Shown: piece by piece, positions 25,648-34,082 of the stretch
How the letters are laid out: each line of letters opens with the position of its first letter
How positions within the stretch are numbered: the first letter of the stretch is position 1
The notes under the pieces: model-generated
What the model saw: the letters and a program-made list of their open reading frames with translations, nothing else
The model's database searches: none
Told to the model about the DNA's origin: nothing
NCBI RefSeq assembly: GCF_016862175.1
Contig: NZ_BOML01000074.1
Location: forward strand, 1-37,948
Source: Paractinoplanes durhamensis
Lineage (GTDB): Bacteria; Actinomycetota; Actinomycetes; Mycobacteriales; Micromonosporaceae
Direction: 5' to 3'
DNA: 37,948 nt
Translations under genes and position numbers: made by a program

Positions 25648-27129
25648 ATGCCAACCCAGTCATCACGCATGGCCCTACCGGTGTCGTGCTACGTCGTGCT
25701 ATTGGTCTCGGCTCTGCAGACCCTGGTCGTGCCGGTCGTCGCCAACATCCAGGCCGACCTGGGCGTCTCCGCCACCTCGGCGAGCTGGGTGGTGACCGCG
25801 AACCTGCTGGCCGCGGCCGTGCTCACCCCGATGCTCGGCCGCCTCGGCGACCTCTACGGCCGCCGCCCGGTGATGCTGGGCGTGCTGGTGGTCGTGCTGG
25901 CCGGCTCGGTGCTGGCCGCCACCACGTCGAGCCTGCCGCTGCTGCTGGTCGGCCGGGTCGCGCAGGCCGCCAGCTTCGGCCTGTTCCCGCTGTCGATCGG
26001 CGTGCTCCGCGAGGAGCTGCCGCCGGCCCGGCTGACCGGCGCGATGGCCACGGTCAGCGGCATGCTGGCGGTCGGCGCCGGCATCGGCCTGACCGTCACC
26101 GGCCTGCTGATGCAGCACGGCGGCGACTACCACCAGCTGTTCTGGCTGGCCACCGCGCTGAGCGCGATCGGCGTGGCCGGTGTCTGGACGCTGCCGAAGC
26201 GCGCGGCGGTGGCGACCGGCCGGCTCGACTGGATCGGCGCCGGCCTGCTCGGCCTCGGCCTGGTGCTGCTGCTCATGCCGCTTGAGGAGGGCAACAGCTG
26301 GGGCTGGGGCTCGGCCAAGGTGATCGGGTGCCTGATCGCCGCCGTGGTCGTGCTGGCGGTCTTCCTGCTCGCCGAGCGCCGGATCACCCAGCCCCTCGTC
26401 ACCACCCGGATGCTGACCCACCGGCCGTTGGTGATCGCCAACGTGGCCGGCCTGTTCCTCGGCTTCGCGATGTTCGCCATCTTCCTGGCCGTCTCCTACC
26501 TGGTGCAGACCCCGCCGTCGATCACCGGCTACGGCTTCGGCTCGACCGTCCTCGCCGCCAGCGTCGTCTACCTGCTCCCCGGCAGCATCGCCGGCGTGGT
26601 CACCGCCCCGCTCGGCGGCCGCCTGGTCGGCCGCTTCGGCCCGAAGACCACCCTGATCACCGCCGCACTGCTGGCCGCGGCCGGCTTCGGGATGCTGATC
26701 GTGCTGCACTCGGCGACCTGGCAGATCATCGTCGGCGCGTTCGCGGTCAACACCGCGGTCATGTTCGGCTACGCGGCCCTGCCCGCCCTGCTCATCGCGA
26801 ACGTCTCCCCCGCCGAGACCGGCATCGCCAACAGCGTGAATTCGATCGCCCGCTCGATCGGCATGTCCCTGGGCACCGCATTCGTGGTGACCATGCTGAC
26901 CCGAAACCTGATCCCCGGCGCCCCGGTGGCCCTGCCCCAGGAGTCCCAGTACACAACGATCTTCGCGATCGGCGCGATCTTCGGCGTACTGGCCGCGGCC
27001 CTGGTCGCCTGGGCCCTCCCCCGCTCCCGCCCGACCAACCTGACGGTGCGGGAGGCCGAGGAGGAGGAGATCTTCGGCGCGGCCGGCCTGGCCGTCCCCG
27101 CCGACCTGATCGCCAAGCAGACGACCTGA
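25648..27129 (+). CDS. MFS exporter, DHA2 type, 493 aa
   Basis: This is a 14-TM multidrug-type exporter with LVVPVVANIQADLGVS in TM1, the loop 2-3 motif GRLGDLYGRRPV, and a charged C-terminal tail (VREAEEEEIFG). The ATG at 25648 is supported by the promoter position; the open frame upstream passes through the operator and is not coding. It is probably repressed by the divergent EthR-like regulator. A strong hairpin ends the unit at 27144-27170. Confidence 0.92.
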   Translation: MPTQSSRMALPVSCYVVLLVSALQTLVVPVVANIQADLGVSATSASWVVTANLLAAAVLTPMLGRLGDLYGRRPVMLGVLVVVLAGSVLAATTSSLPLLLVGRVAQAASFGLFPLSIGVLREELPPARLTGAMATVSGMLAVGAGIGLTVTGLLMQHGGDYHQLFWLATALSAIGVAGVWTLPKRAAVATGRLDWIGAGLLGLGLVLLLMPLEEGNSWGWGSAKVIGCLIAAVVVLAVFLLAERRITQPLVTTRMLTHRPLVIANVAGLFLGFAMFAIFLAVSYLVQTPPSITGYGFGSTVLAASVVYLLPGSIAGVVTAPLGGRLVGRFGPKTTLITAALLAAAGFGMLIVLHSATWQIIVGAFAVNTAVMFGYAALPALLIANVSPAETGIANSVNSIARSIGMSLGTAFVVTMLTRNLIPGAPVALPQESQYTTIFAIGAIFGVLAAALVAWALPRSRPTNLTVREAEEEEIFGAAGLAVPADLIAKQTT

Positions 27130-27143
27130 CCTGTTTCTGCCGG

Positions 27144-27170
27144 GGCCGCCGGCCGGACCGGCCGGCGGCC
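27144..27170. terminator. 13-bp GC hairpin between two MFS genes
   Basis: GGCCGCCGGCCGG (27144-27156) and its exact complement (27158-27170) flank a single A; a real loop would open one or two pairs. It lies 15 bp after the upstream stop and ends just before the next gene, so it is a probable terminator for the exporter. Confidence 0.65.
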
Positions 27171-27188
27171 ATGACTATGGTCATCGAT

Positions 27189-28436
27189 ATGTGGAATCTA
27201 CGGGGGATTCTTCCGCCATCCGGGCTGCCCCGGCAGCTCGCCACCCAGTCGGCGCTCGCCGCGGTCGGCTGGGGTATCTATCTCACCGGCAGCGTCGTCT
27301 TCTTCAGCAGCTATGTCGGGCTGACCGCGGTCCAGATCGGTCTCGGGTTCTCGGTGGCCGGGTTGGTCGGGCTGGTCGGGGCGATTCCGCTCGGGCATCT
27401 CGCCGACCGGATCGGCGGGAAACGCGCCTGGGTGGCCGGCTACCTGGTGGGGATCGCGGCCTTTCTCGCCTATCCGATGGTCCGCGGCTTCTGGCCGTTC
27501 GTGCTGGTGGTGGCGGTTCAGGCAGCCTCGCAGGCGATGACCGACGCCGGGCGGGCGGTCTACACCGCGGCGGCGGTGCCGGCGGAGATCCGGGTGCGGA
27601 CCATGGCGTACGTGCGGGCCTATCTCAACGCCGGGTTCACCGTCGGGGCCGGGATCGGGGCCGCTGCCATCGCGCTCGACTCGCGGCCCGGGCTGCTCAT
27701 TCTGGTGCTGGCGAACGCGGCCGGGACGGCGGTGAGCGCGTTCTTCGTGTCGCGGATGCCCGCCGTGCACGCCTCGGCCGCCGGTGCGGATCGGCCGCGG
27801 GTGCAGCCGTGGCGGGTGTTGCGCGATCATCCGTACACCGCAATGACCTCGATTTTTGCTGTTATCTACGCCGCCGATGTGTTGTTCGGGACGGTGGTGC
27901 CACTGTGGGCGATCACCCGCACCGATGCGCCGAAGCCGGTGCTCGGCGGGCTGTTCGCGCTCAACACCATCCTCGCCGTGCTGCTGCAGGTGCCGGCCAC
28001 CAAGGGCGCGGACAGCATGGGCGGGTCGGCGCGCCTGACCCGATGGGCGGCCCTCGCCACCGCGGTGGCCTGCCCGGTTTTCCTGCTCAGCGCCTACAGC
28101 AGCGGGTGGGTGACGATCGCGATCCTCGCCCTCGGTGTGGTGCTGCTGACCGCGACCGAGCTGTGGTCGTCGGCCGCGGGCTGGTATTTCCTCACCGAGG
28201 TTCCGCCGCCCGGACAGCGCGGCATCTACAGCGGCGCGAAGCGGTCGCTCACCGGCATCACCCAGATGATCGGGCCGGCGTCGCTGACGTTCCTGGCAGT
28301 GCACACCGGCGGCTGGGGCTGGTGGGTGATCGCGGCGCTGTTCGGCGCGGCGACGCTGGCCACCGGGCCGGCGGTCGCCTGGGTCGCCCGCACCCCGCGG
28401 ACCGTGCTCAGCGAACCACAGCCACAGGGCACTTAG
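27189..28436 (+). CDS. MFS transporter, 12-TM, 415 aa
   Basis: There are about 12 membrane segments with the loop 2-3 motif GHLADRIGGKRAW and a central charged loop (about residues 190-205). I choose ATG at 27189 because TATGGT at 27176-27181 is a good -10 seven bases before it, which gives a leaderless message. ATGs at 27171 and 27177 are in frame and cannot be excluded. The subclass and substrate are not identifiable by eye. The 3' end overlaps the convergent Usp remnant by 29 bp. Confidence 0.88.
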   Translation: MWNLRGILPPSGLPRQLATQSALAAVGWGIYLTGSVVFFSSYVGLTAVQIGLGFSVAGLVGLVGAIPLGHLADRIGGKRAWVAGYLVGIAAFLAYPMVRGFWPFVLVVAVQAASQAMTDAGRAVYTAAAVPAEIRVRTMAYVRAYLNAGFTVGAGIGAAAIALDSRPGLLILVLANAAGTAVSAFFVSRMPAVHASAAGADRPRVQPWRVLRDHPYTAMTSIFAVIYAADVLFGTVVPLWAITRTDAPKPVLGGLFALNTILAVLLQVPATKGADSMGGSARLTRWAALATAVACPVFLLSAYSSGWVTIAILALGVVLLTATELWSSAAGWYFLTEVPPPGQRGIYSGAKRSLTGITQMIGPASLTFLAVHTGGWGWWVIAALFGAATLATGPAVAWVARTPRTVLSEPQPQGT

Positions 28437-28640
28437 CGTAGGCGGCGACGTGCTGGCTGACCGAGCCCAGCACCAGGCCGGCGAAGCCGCCGTGCCCGCG
28501 GTTGCCGACCACCAGCAGGTCGGCGCCTTCCGACTCCTCGATCAGCACCTTGGCCGGGCGGCCCTGCTTGACGTGCGGGACGACCCGGACCGCCGGGTCG
28601 TCGCCCAGCTCCTCCTTGATGACCTGGTTGATGAGCGGGA
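28408..28640 (-). pseudogene. Universal stress protein remnant (C-terminal half)
   Basis: The minus strand encodes about 70 residues of a Usp domain end: VIKEELGDDPAVRVVPHVKQ, then the ATP-binding motif GNRGHGGFAGLVLGS, and CPVAVVR before a stop at 28408. The N-terminal half with the usual Asp near the start is absent. Reading upstream, the frame shows no ATG, GTG or TTG before the Usp core and meets a stop near 28688. The upstream DNA is instead the start of the MFS-Usp gene on the other strand. The exact break lies near 28630-28650. This fragment overlaps the preceding MFS gene by 29 bp. Confidence 0.75.
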
Positions 28641-30435
28641 ACGCACTGCTGATGATGAACCTCGGGTTCTTCGGCGTTGCAGTTCAGCTTCGGCCTCACC
28701 CAGTCGGCGGTGAACCCCCTGTTCCTGCTGATCGGCGCGAGCCCCGACCAGCTACCGATCCTGAACCTGGCCGGCCCGGTGACCGGCCTGATCATCCAGC
28801 CGCTGATCGGCGCGATCAGCGACCGCACCTGGCATCCACGGTGGGGCCGGCGGCGGCCGTTCATCACGGCCGGTGCGCTGCTCTGCGCGGTGATCCTGTT
28901 CCTCTTCCCGTTCGTCGGGGTGCTGTGGCTCGGCGTGATCTGCTTCTGGCTGCTCGACGTCGGCAACAACACGTCGATGGAGCCGTACCGGGCATTCATC
29001 TCCGACCGACTACCGAAATCCCAGTTGGCGCGCGGCTTCCTGACCCAGAGCATGTTCACCGGCGCCGGTGCCGTACTCGCCAATGTCTCGCTCTTCGTCC
29101 TGCAAAAGGTCGACACACTCGACAAGACCGCGGGCAACGGCGTGCCGTACTGGATGTTCGTGTGCTTCATGATCGGCACGTTCTGCATCCTCCTCACGGT
29201 CCTGACCGCGATGGCCCGCACCAGAGAGCTGACGCCGTCGGACGAAGACCTGGCGGAGATCCGAACTGCGCCTCGGGGCGCGGCCGACGCCGTACGGGAA
29301 ATTGCTTCTGCGGTAAGGGCGATGCCGGTCGCCATGCACAAGATCGGCGTGGTTTTCGTTTTCCAGTGGTATGCGATGTTCATCTATTGGCAGTTCCTCG
29401 CGGTCAGCCTCGGCGAGACCGTCTTCAAGGCCAACCCCGAGCAAGGGGGTACGGCGTGGGACGAGGCCATCGCCTGGAGCGGCCTGCAGAACGGCGCTTA
29501 CAACTTCGTCACCATGATTTCCGCCCTGTTCCTGGTCGTTGTGGCCCAACGGATCGGGGCGAAGCGGGTGCATGCGATCGCACTCGGGCTGGCGGCGTTG
29601 TCGCTGGTGTGGCTCTCCACCATCGACAACCGGTATCTGGCCCTGGTCCCGATGATCGGCGTCGGCATTTTCTGGGCGAGCGCGGTCGGCGTGCCCTATC
29701 TGATGGTGGCGAGCATGGTGCCGGCCAAGCGAACCGGCGTCTACATGGGCATCCTGAACATGATGATCGTGGTCCCGATGCTGGTGCAGACGGTGACGTT
29801 CGGCTGGATTTTCCAGCATTGGCTGGGCGGCAAGGGCAGCAACGCGATCCTGCTGGCCGGGGTTTTGCTGGGCGTCGGCGCCGTTGCGATGCGGTGGGTG
29901 AACCCGCCGTCCGAGGCCGACGAGTCGCCGATCATGCCGCTCGGCGGAAAGCGTTCGATCACGGTTTACGACCGCGTGGTTGTCGGGTCGGATGGAACGC
30001 CTACGAGCCTTTACGCCGTCGATCGGGCGGCCGAGGTGGCGCAGGCCGCGCAGGCTCGCCTTGTGGTAGTGACCGCCTATCGCTCCGCCGTTCCGGCCAC
30101 GTCGCCCGCTTCCGGGCACCGGGACATTCATGGCGTCGACGCGGCCCGGGAGGCCTTGGACAAATCGGTCACGGCGTTGACTCGGGAACGGGCGCGCTTC
30201 ATCGACCAGCGTCTTGTCGAAGGTGATCCGGCGCAGGCATTGCTGGACGCGGTCGGCAACAACCCGGCGAAATCTGATCGTCGTCGGAAACCGCGGCCTG
30301 GGTGCGGACGAGGGGCAGATGCTCGGGTCGGTGCCGGCCGGGGTCGTCCGCCGGGCCGTCTGTGATGTCCTGGTTGTTCAGACCTCAGCTTTGGACGAGG
30401 AGCGGGTGTTCTCGCCGTCGCCCCCATCACCTTGA
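28619..30435 (+). pseudogene. Sugar-transporter-like MFS fused to Usp domain, two frameshifts
   Basis: The MFS part resembles the GPH/SLC45-like transporters: NLGFFGV, QFSFGLTQSAVNPLFLL, ISDRTWHPRWGRRRPFI and LDVGNNTSMEPYRAFISDRL. After the last TM segments, from about RSITVYDRVVVGSDG, a full Usp domain follows, ending with GNRGLGADEGQMLGS and VCDVLVVQ. Two single-base insertions break the frame. At 28676-28679 GTTG replaces a GTG-like codon between NLGFFGV and QFSFGL. At 30270-30272 AAA carries an extra A between NNPA and LIVVGNRG. Removing one base at each restores one 1,815-base frame. Candidate starts are ATG 28619, 28631 or 28652. A TTG at 28677 would allow a product lacking the first residues. 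Either this is a young pseudogene or both sites are sequencing errors. Confidence 0.8.
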
Positions 30436-30479
30436 TATTGGTGGATGCGCAGCACGCTCGGTGGTGCAATCATCACGAC

Positions 30480-31637
30480 ATGAGGCGGCGATCATTGGCC
30501 GACGTCCTCGGCCGACGCTACGACGAATACTTCAGCGACCACGATCCCGTGCCGTTCGAGGTCGTATCCCACGACGGCACCACCCACTCCTTCGGCGTCG
30601 CCACGACCGAGCCACCACGCTTCACCCTGCTGGTGCTCGATTCCGCCGGCCACGATGCCCTGGCTTCCCTGGACCAGTTGCAGGTGGCCCTCGCGTACCT
30701 GCGGGGCCACCTGGACGTCGACGGCGACCTGGCCGCCGTGCTGAACATGCGCAACTTCTTCTCCGACATCCACCCCATCGCCTTCCTGGGCCGCTGGTTG
30801 CCGTCGCTGTGGCACGGCCGCACCGACCACGACCGCCGGGCGATTTCCCAGCACTACGACGAGGACTCGGAGTTCTTCCTGACGTTCCTCGATTCCCGGC
30901 ATCGCTGCTACACCCAGGGCGTCTTCGCATCGGATGACGAGCCCCTCGAAGACGCGATGACCCGGAAGATGGACCTGGCGCTCGACGCCATCCAGGTCAA
31001 GCCCGGGGATCGGGTGCTCGAGGTCGGCGGCGGTTGGGGTGCCTTCTCCGAGCACGCGGCCGAACGCGGCATCAACGTCACCACCGTGACGCTGGCCGTC
31101 GAGTCGGAGCGGTTCCTCAACGACCTGTTCGCCCGCAAGCAACTGCCGGTGACCGTGGTCCGGGAGCACATCCTGCGCTACCAGTCGGCCGAGCCGTTCG
31201 ACGCGATCGTCAACATGGGCGTCACCGAGCACCTGCCCGATTACCGGGCGACACTGCGGACCTACGAGCGGTTGCTGCGGCCGGGCGGGCGGGTTTACCT
31301 GGACGCGCTGGCCATGCGGCGAAAGCACACGTCGTCGACGTTCTTCAAGAAGTACGTGTATCCGGGCCGGTCAGCTCCCCTGCTGCTGCACTCGTACCTG
31401 CGGCAGGTGGCCCACTCACCGTTCGAACTCCTGAACGTCGAGGACGACCGCCACAACTACTTCCTCACGTGCCGCGCGTGGGCGGAGCGGCTGGACGCCC
31501 GCAAGGAGGAGATCGTCGCGCAGTGGGGCGACGAGCTGTACCGGCGGTTCCGGATCTTCCTCTGGGGCTCGGCGTCCGGCTTCGACACCCGCATGGTCCA
31601 GGCCTACCGCTGGACCCTGCAACGCGAGCCGGCCTGA
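30480..31637 (+). CDS. CFA-synthase-like SAM methyltransferase, 385 aa
   Basis: This is a class I methyltransferase of the cyclopropane-fatty-acyl-phospholipid synthase family, acting on membrane lipid or a related substrate. It has an N-terminal domain, then SAM-binding motif I VLEVGGGWGAFSEHAAERG at about residues 180-198, VTEHLPDYRATLRTYERLLRPGGRVYLD, and a C-terminal lipid-binding part. The N-terminal domain differs from textbook Cfa, so it may modify another product. ATG at 30480 is the sensible start; a TTG at 30432 is in frame but lacks support. A strong terminator follows at 31641. Confidence 0.85.
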   Translation: MRRRSLADVLGRRYDEYFSDHDPVPFEVVSHDGTTHSFGVATTEPPRFTLLVLDSAGHDALASLDQLQVALAYLRGHLDVDGDLAAVLNMRNFFSDIHPIAFLGRWLPSLWHGRTDHDRRAISQHYDEDSEFFLTFLDSRHRCYTQGVFASDDEPLEDAMTRKMDLALDAIQVKPGDRVLEVGGGWGAFSEHAAERGINVTTVTLAVESERFLNDLFARKQLPVTVVREHILRYQSAEPFDAIVNMGVTEHLPDYRATLRTYERLLRPGGRVYLDALAMRRKHTSSTFFKKYVYPGRSAPLLLHSYLRQVAHSPFELLNVEDDRHNYFLTCRAWAERLDARKEEIVAQWGDELYRRFRIFLWGSASGFDTRMVQAYRWTLQREPA

Positions 31638-31640
31638 CCT

Positions 31641-31671
31641 GCCACCCGCTGGTCGCCGACCAGCGGGTGGC
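31641..31671 (+). terminator. Perfect 14-bp terminator hairpin
   Basis: GCCACCCGCTGGTC (31641-31654) and its exact complement (31658-31671) flank the loop GCC. It begins four bases after the methyltransferase stop and precedes the promoter of the secretion module, separating the two units. Confidence 0.8.
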
Positions 31672-31693
31672 ATCGTGCATTGACGCACATCTT

Positions 31694-31699
31694 TAGGCT
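31694..31699 (+). promoter_or_regulatory. -10 box of the toxin module, leaderless start
   Basis: TAGGCT, a good actinobacterial -10, ends six bases before the GTG at 31706, where transcription would begin. No ribosome site exists. A TTGACG at 31680-31685 is too close (8 bases) to be its -35. Confidence 0.45.
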
Positions 31700-31705
31700 G
31701 GCAAC

Positions 31706-32083
31706 GTGTTCGACGAGTCAGCCAGTGCGGCCCTGCAACGGATCGACGAGTGGGAGCAATCGCTTACTCGCCGCGCCGAGCACGCGCGAAAACTCGCCGA
31801 GCGGGCAGCGGCGATCTCGGCGACCGCACGCAGCGAGGACGATCTGATCGAGGTCACCGTCGGCGCCGAGGGCCAGATCGAACGCCTTCATCTGGACGAA
31901 CGAACCCGCCGGCAACCGGCTGAAGACACCGCGCGCCAAATCCTGGAAACGCTCAATGCGGCCAAGGCCAAGATGATCGAGCAGTTCGACGAGGCCGTCA
32001 GCGAAACGGTCGGCGCGGACAGCGAGACCGGACGGACGCTCGTAGCCGGGCTGCGTCGCCGCCTCGGGCAGACCGGCCAATGA
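31706..32083 (+). CDS. YbaB/EbfC-family protein, 125 aa
   Basis: This is a small charged protein. The first 45 residues form a long helix (likely coiled coil, with WEQSLTRRAEHARKLAERAAAI). The central beta part LIEVTVGAEGQIERLHLDE and the closing helix ILETLNAAKAKMIEQFDEAV match the YbaB/EbfC fold, a dimeric nucleoid-associated DNA-binding family. In actinobacteria such proteins often precede type VII secretion substrates. The GTG start at 31706 fits a leaderless promoter. It overlaps the next gene as ATGA. Its role here could be regulatory or chaperone-like; this is inference. Confidence 0.85.
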   Translation: MFDESASAALQRIDEWEQSLTRRAEHARKLAERAAAISATARSEDDLIEVTVGAEGQIERLHLDERTRRQPAEDTARQILETLNAAKAKMIEQFDEAVSETVGADSETGRTLVAGLRRRLGQTGQ

Positions 32084-32391
32084 CCTCGCCGGGCGCCTTC
32101 GAGGTCAACTCCGCCTCCCTGGCGACCCACGCGGGCGAGATGGACCAGATCGGTGACGGCCTGACCACCGCGGCCGTCGCCGTTCAGACCGTGCAGACCG
32201 ACGTCGAGGCGTACGGCCAGCTCTGTCAGTTCATCCCGGTCCTGCTCAACGGCCTCCAGCAGATCATGGCCGACGGCATGACCACCGCCGCCACGTCGGC
32301 GCACGAGACTGCCGATTCGCTGCGCGCGGTGGCCACCGCCTACGACAACGCCGACAACAACGCGGCCGGCCGCCTGCGGAACACCCGGTGA
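32080..32391 (+). CDS. Type VII secretion target, EspC-like, 103 aa
   Basis: This is a helical hairpin protein of about 100 residues like the EspC family of ESX/T7SS-associated proteins, starting FEVNSASLATHAGEMDQIGDGLTTAA and ending YDNADNNAAGRLR. The YxxxD/E-type tail (YDNAD) is the kind of export signal used by WXG/EspC partners. It is coupled on both sides by four-base overlaps to the YbaB-like and toxin genes, so it likely pairs with or escorts the toxin through a T7SS machine encoded elsewhere. Confidence 0.85.
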   Translation: MTSPGAFEVNSASLATHAGEMDQIGDGLTTAAVAVQTVQTDVEAYGQLCQFIPVLLNGLQQIMADGMTTAATSAHETADSLRAVATAYDNADNNAAGRLRNTR

Positions 32392-33593
32392 GGCCGCCGC
32401 TCGTCGCGGTGGCGGATCCCAGCGGATCGACGGACCCGTGGGCCGGGGTGTGGATCGCCGAGGACATCGAGGCGATCCTGGCCGGCGTCAGGAGCGGAAG
32501 CTGGATCGACGTCACGCTCGGCGCCGCCTCCGCCGGCCTCGACACGCTGGCCTTCATCTCCGACCCGATCGGCAGCCTCCTCCAGTACGGCGTGGCGTGG
32601 ATCCTCGAACACGTCAAGCCGCTCTCCGAGGCGCTGGACTGGCTCGCCGGCTCTCCCGCCCAGATCGCCGCACACGCCCAGACGTGGCGCAACGTGCCCG
32701 GCGCGCTCCGCGACCGCTCCAGCGACCTGGCCCAGGCGGTGCGCTGGGGCACCAGCGAATGGACCGGAAGCGCCGCCGACGCGTACCGAGTGTGGACCGG
32801 CCAGCAGAAGGACGCCGTCGGCGCGTTGGCGTCCGCCGCCGACACCATGGCGGTAATCACCGAGGGCGCCGGCATGCTGGTCGCCGGCGTACGCATGATG
32901 GTCCGCGACGCGATCGCCGTGCTGGTGTCCCGCTTGCTCACCTACGCCGCCGAGGAGATCTTCAGCTTCGGCGGCGCGACACCGCTGGTGGTCGAGCAGG
33001 TGAGCACCCTGTGCGCATCGTGGGGCGCACGCATCGCCAAGTGGCTGCGCAGCCTGATCAGCAGCCTCGAACACCTACGCGGCCTGGCCGGCAAGATCAG
33101 TTCCGCGATCGAGGCGATCAAGAAGCTGCTGAGCCGGCTGACCGGCGGCCGCGACCTCGGCGTGACCAGCCCGTCCGGCAAGCCCGACCCGGGCCGTAAA
33201 CCTCGTGGAGAGCGCACCGATGCGCATCCGACCAGGAAGAAAGACCGAGGACTACGCCGGGAGAACGAGTCGGCGGACATCCTTTCGCAGCACGGCTACG
33301 ACGTCGAGCAGAACCCTCCGAGAAACGCCAACGGCAAGGATCCCGATTACCGCATCGAGGGCGAGTATTTCGACAACTACGCTCCCAGCAGCGCGAAGCT
33401 CGACACCATCCGCGACGAGATCAGCGGCAAGGTCAAAGAGGGACAGACCGAGCGGGTCGTTCTCAATTTGGACGACTGTCCCCGGTCAGCCGACGAGATA
33501 CGCGCGGTGCTGGAGCGCAAACCCGTCGCCAACCTCAAAGAGATTCTGGTAGTCAAGGACGGCAAGTTTTTGCCGTTCTACCCGTTCAGCTGA
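32388..33593 (+). CDS. T7SS-type polymorphic toxin with CdiA-CT-like tRNase domain, 401 aa
   Basis: The start is GTG at 32388, overlapping the EspC-like stop. Residues 1-255 are mostly helical, with a WXG100-type element (WTG at 125-127, in WGTSEWTGSAADAYR) followed by hydrophobic helices. A basic, Pro-rich linker (256-287) leads to a toxin domain at about 288-400: RRENESADILSQHGYDVEQN, GKDPDYRIEG (316-325), FDNYAP (328-333), EGQTERVVLNLDD (351-363) and a C-terminal VVKDGKFLPFYP. This pattern is that of the CdiA C-terminal tRNase family. It would be exported and cleave tRNA in competitor cells. Catalytic residues cannot be assigned by eye. Two immunity candidates follow. Confidence 0.85.
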   Translation: MRPPLVAVADPSGSTDPWAGVWIAEDIEAILAGVRSGSWIDVTLGAASAGLDTLAFISDPIGSLLQYGVAWILEHVKPLSEALDWLAGSPAQIAAHAQTWRNVPGALRDRSSDLAQAVRWGTSEWTGSAADAYRVWTGQQKDAVGALASAADTMAVITEGAGMLVAGVRMMVRDAIAVLVSRLLTYAAEEIFSFGGATPLVVEQVSTLCASWGARIAKWLRSLISSLEHLRGLAGKISSAIEAIKKLLSRLTGGRDLGVTSPSGKPDPGRKPRGERTDAHPTRKKDRGLRRENESADILSQHGYDVEQNPPRNANGKDPDYRIEGEYFDNYAPSSAKLDTIRDEISGKVKEGQTERVVLNLDDCPRSADEIRAVLERKPVANLKEILVVKDGKFLPFYPFS

Positions 33594-33613
33594 AGGCAAC
33601 CTCGGAAGGCGCC

Positions 33614-34063
33614 ATGGCAATCGAGTACACGTTCTACAGCGCGGCGGATCTGAGCACCGACAGGCTCCGCTCGATGATCGCCGCCGTGATCGCTGGAACG
33701 ATCATGCCGGACGGCAGCCTGACGCGAGAGGGGCTCTGGACGACGGCACACCGAGTAGAGCCGGGCGATGAGGCGACCGCACCGCCGTTGTTCGGCTTCA
33801 CACACCGGCTCAGCGTGCGATTCCGCTTCTCGGCGACCAGGCGCGACCTCGAGGAACACAACACCGCCCTCATGGTCGGAGCGGTCCTCGCTCTCGCCCA
33901 GGCCGACGGGGTCCTGTTGTTCAACGGCGAGGAGGCCGTCCTGCAGTGCGTGAACGGCGAAGCAACATTCGCCGCCGACTGGGACGGCTGGGACGACATG
34001 CCCGAGGTGGCGGCGCTACAGGCCGGTCGCAGAACCGCACACCTCGCCCAGCCCCTCCTCTGA
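33614..34063 (+). CDS. Immunity protein candidate, SitI3-like, copy 1, 149 aa
   Basis: This is a small acidic cytosolic protein starting MAIEYTFYSAADL. The plan of a short N-terminal strand, variable middle, LFGFTHRLSVRFRFSA, ALMVGAVLALAQADGVLLFNGEEAVLQ and AADWDGWDD resembles the SitI3 immunity family. It begins 20 bp after the toxin stop on the same strand, which is the normal place for cognate immunity. It is paralogous to the next gene, sharing the start, the F-R-F-S segment, LLFNGE and the end AQPLL. Confidence 0.75.
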   Translation: MAIEYTFYSAADLSTDRLRSMIAAVIAGTIMPDGSLTREGLWTTAHRVEPGDEATAPPLFGFTHRLSVRFRFSATRRDLEEHNTALMVGAVLALAQADGVLLFNGEEAVLQCVNGEATFAADWDGWDDMPEVAALQAGRRTAHLAQPLL

Positions 34064-34082
34064 CCGCAGTGAGTGACGACAG

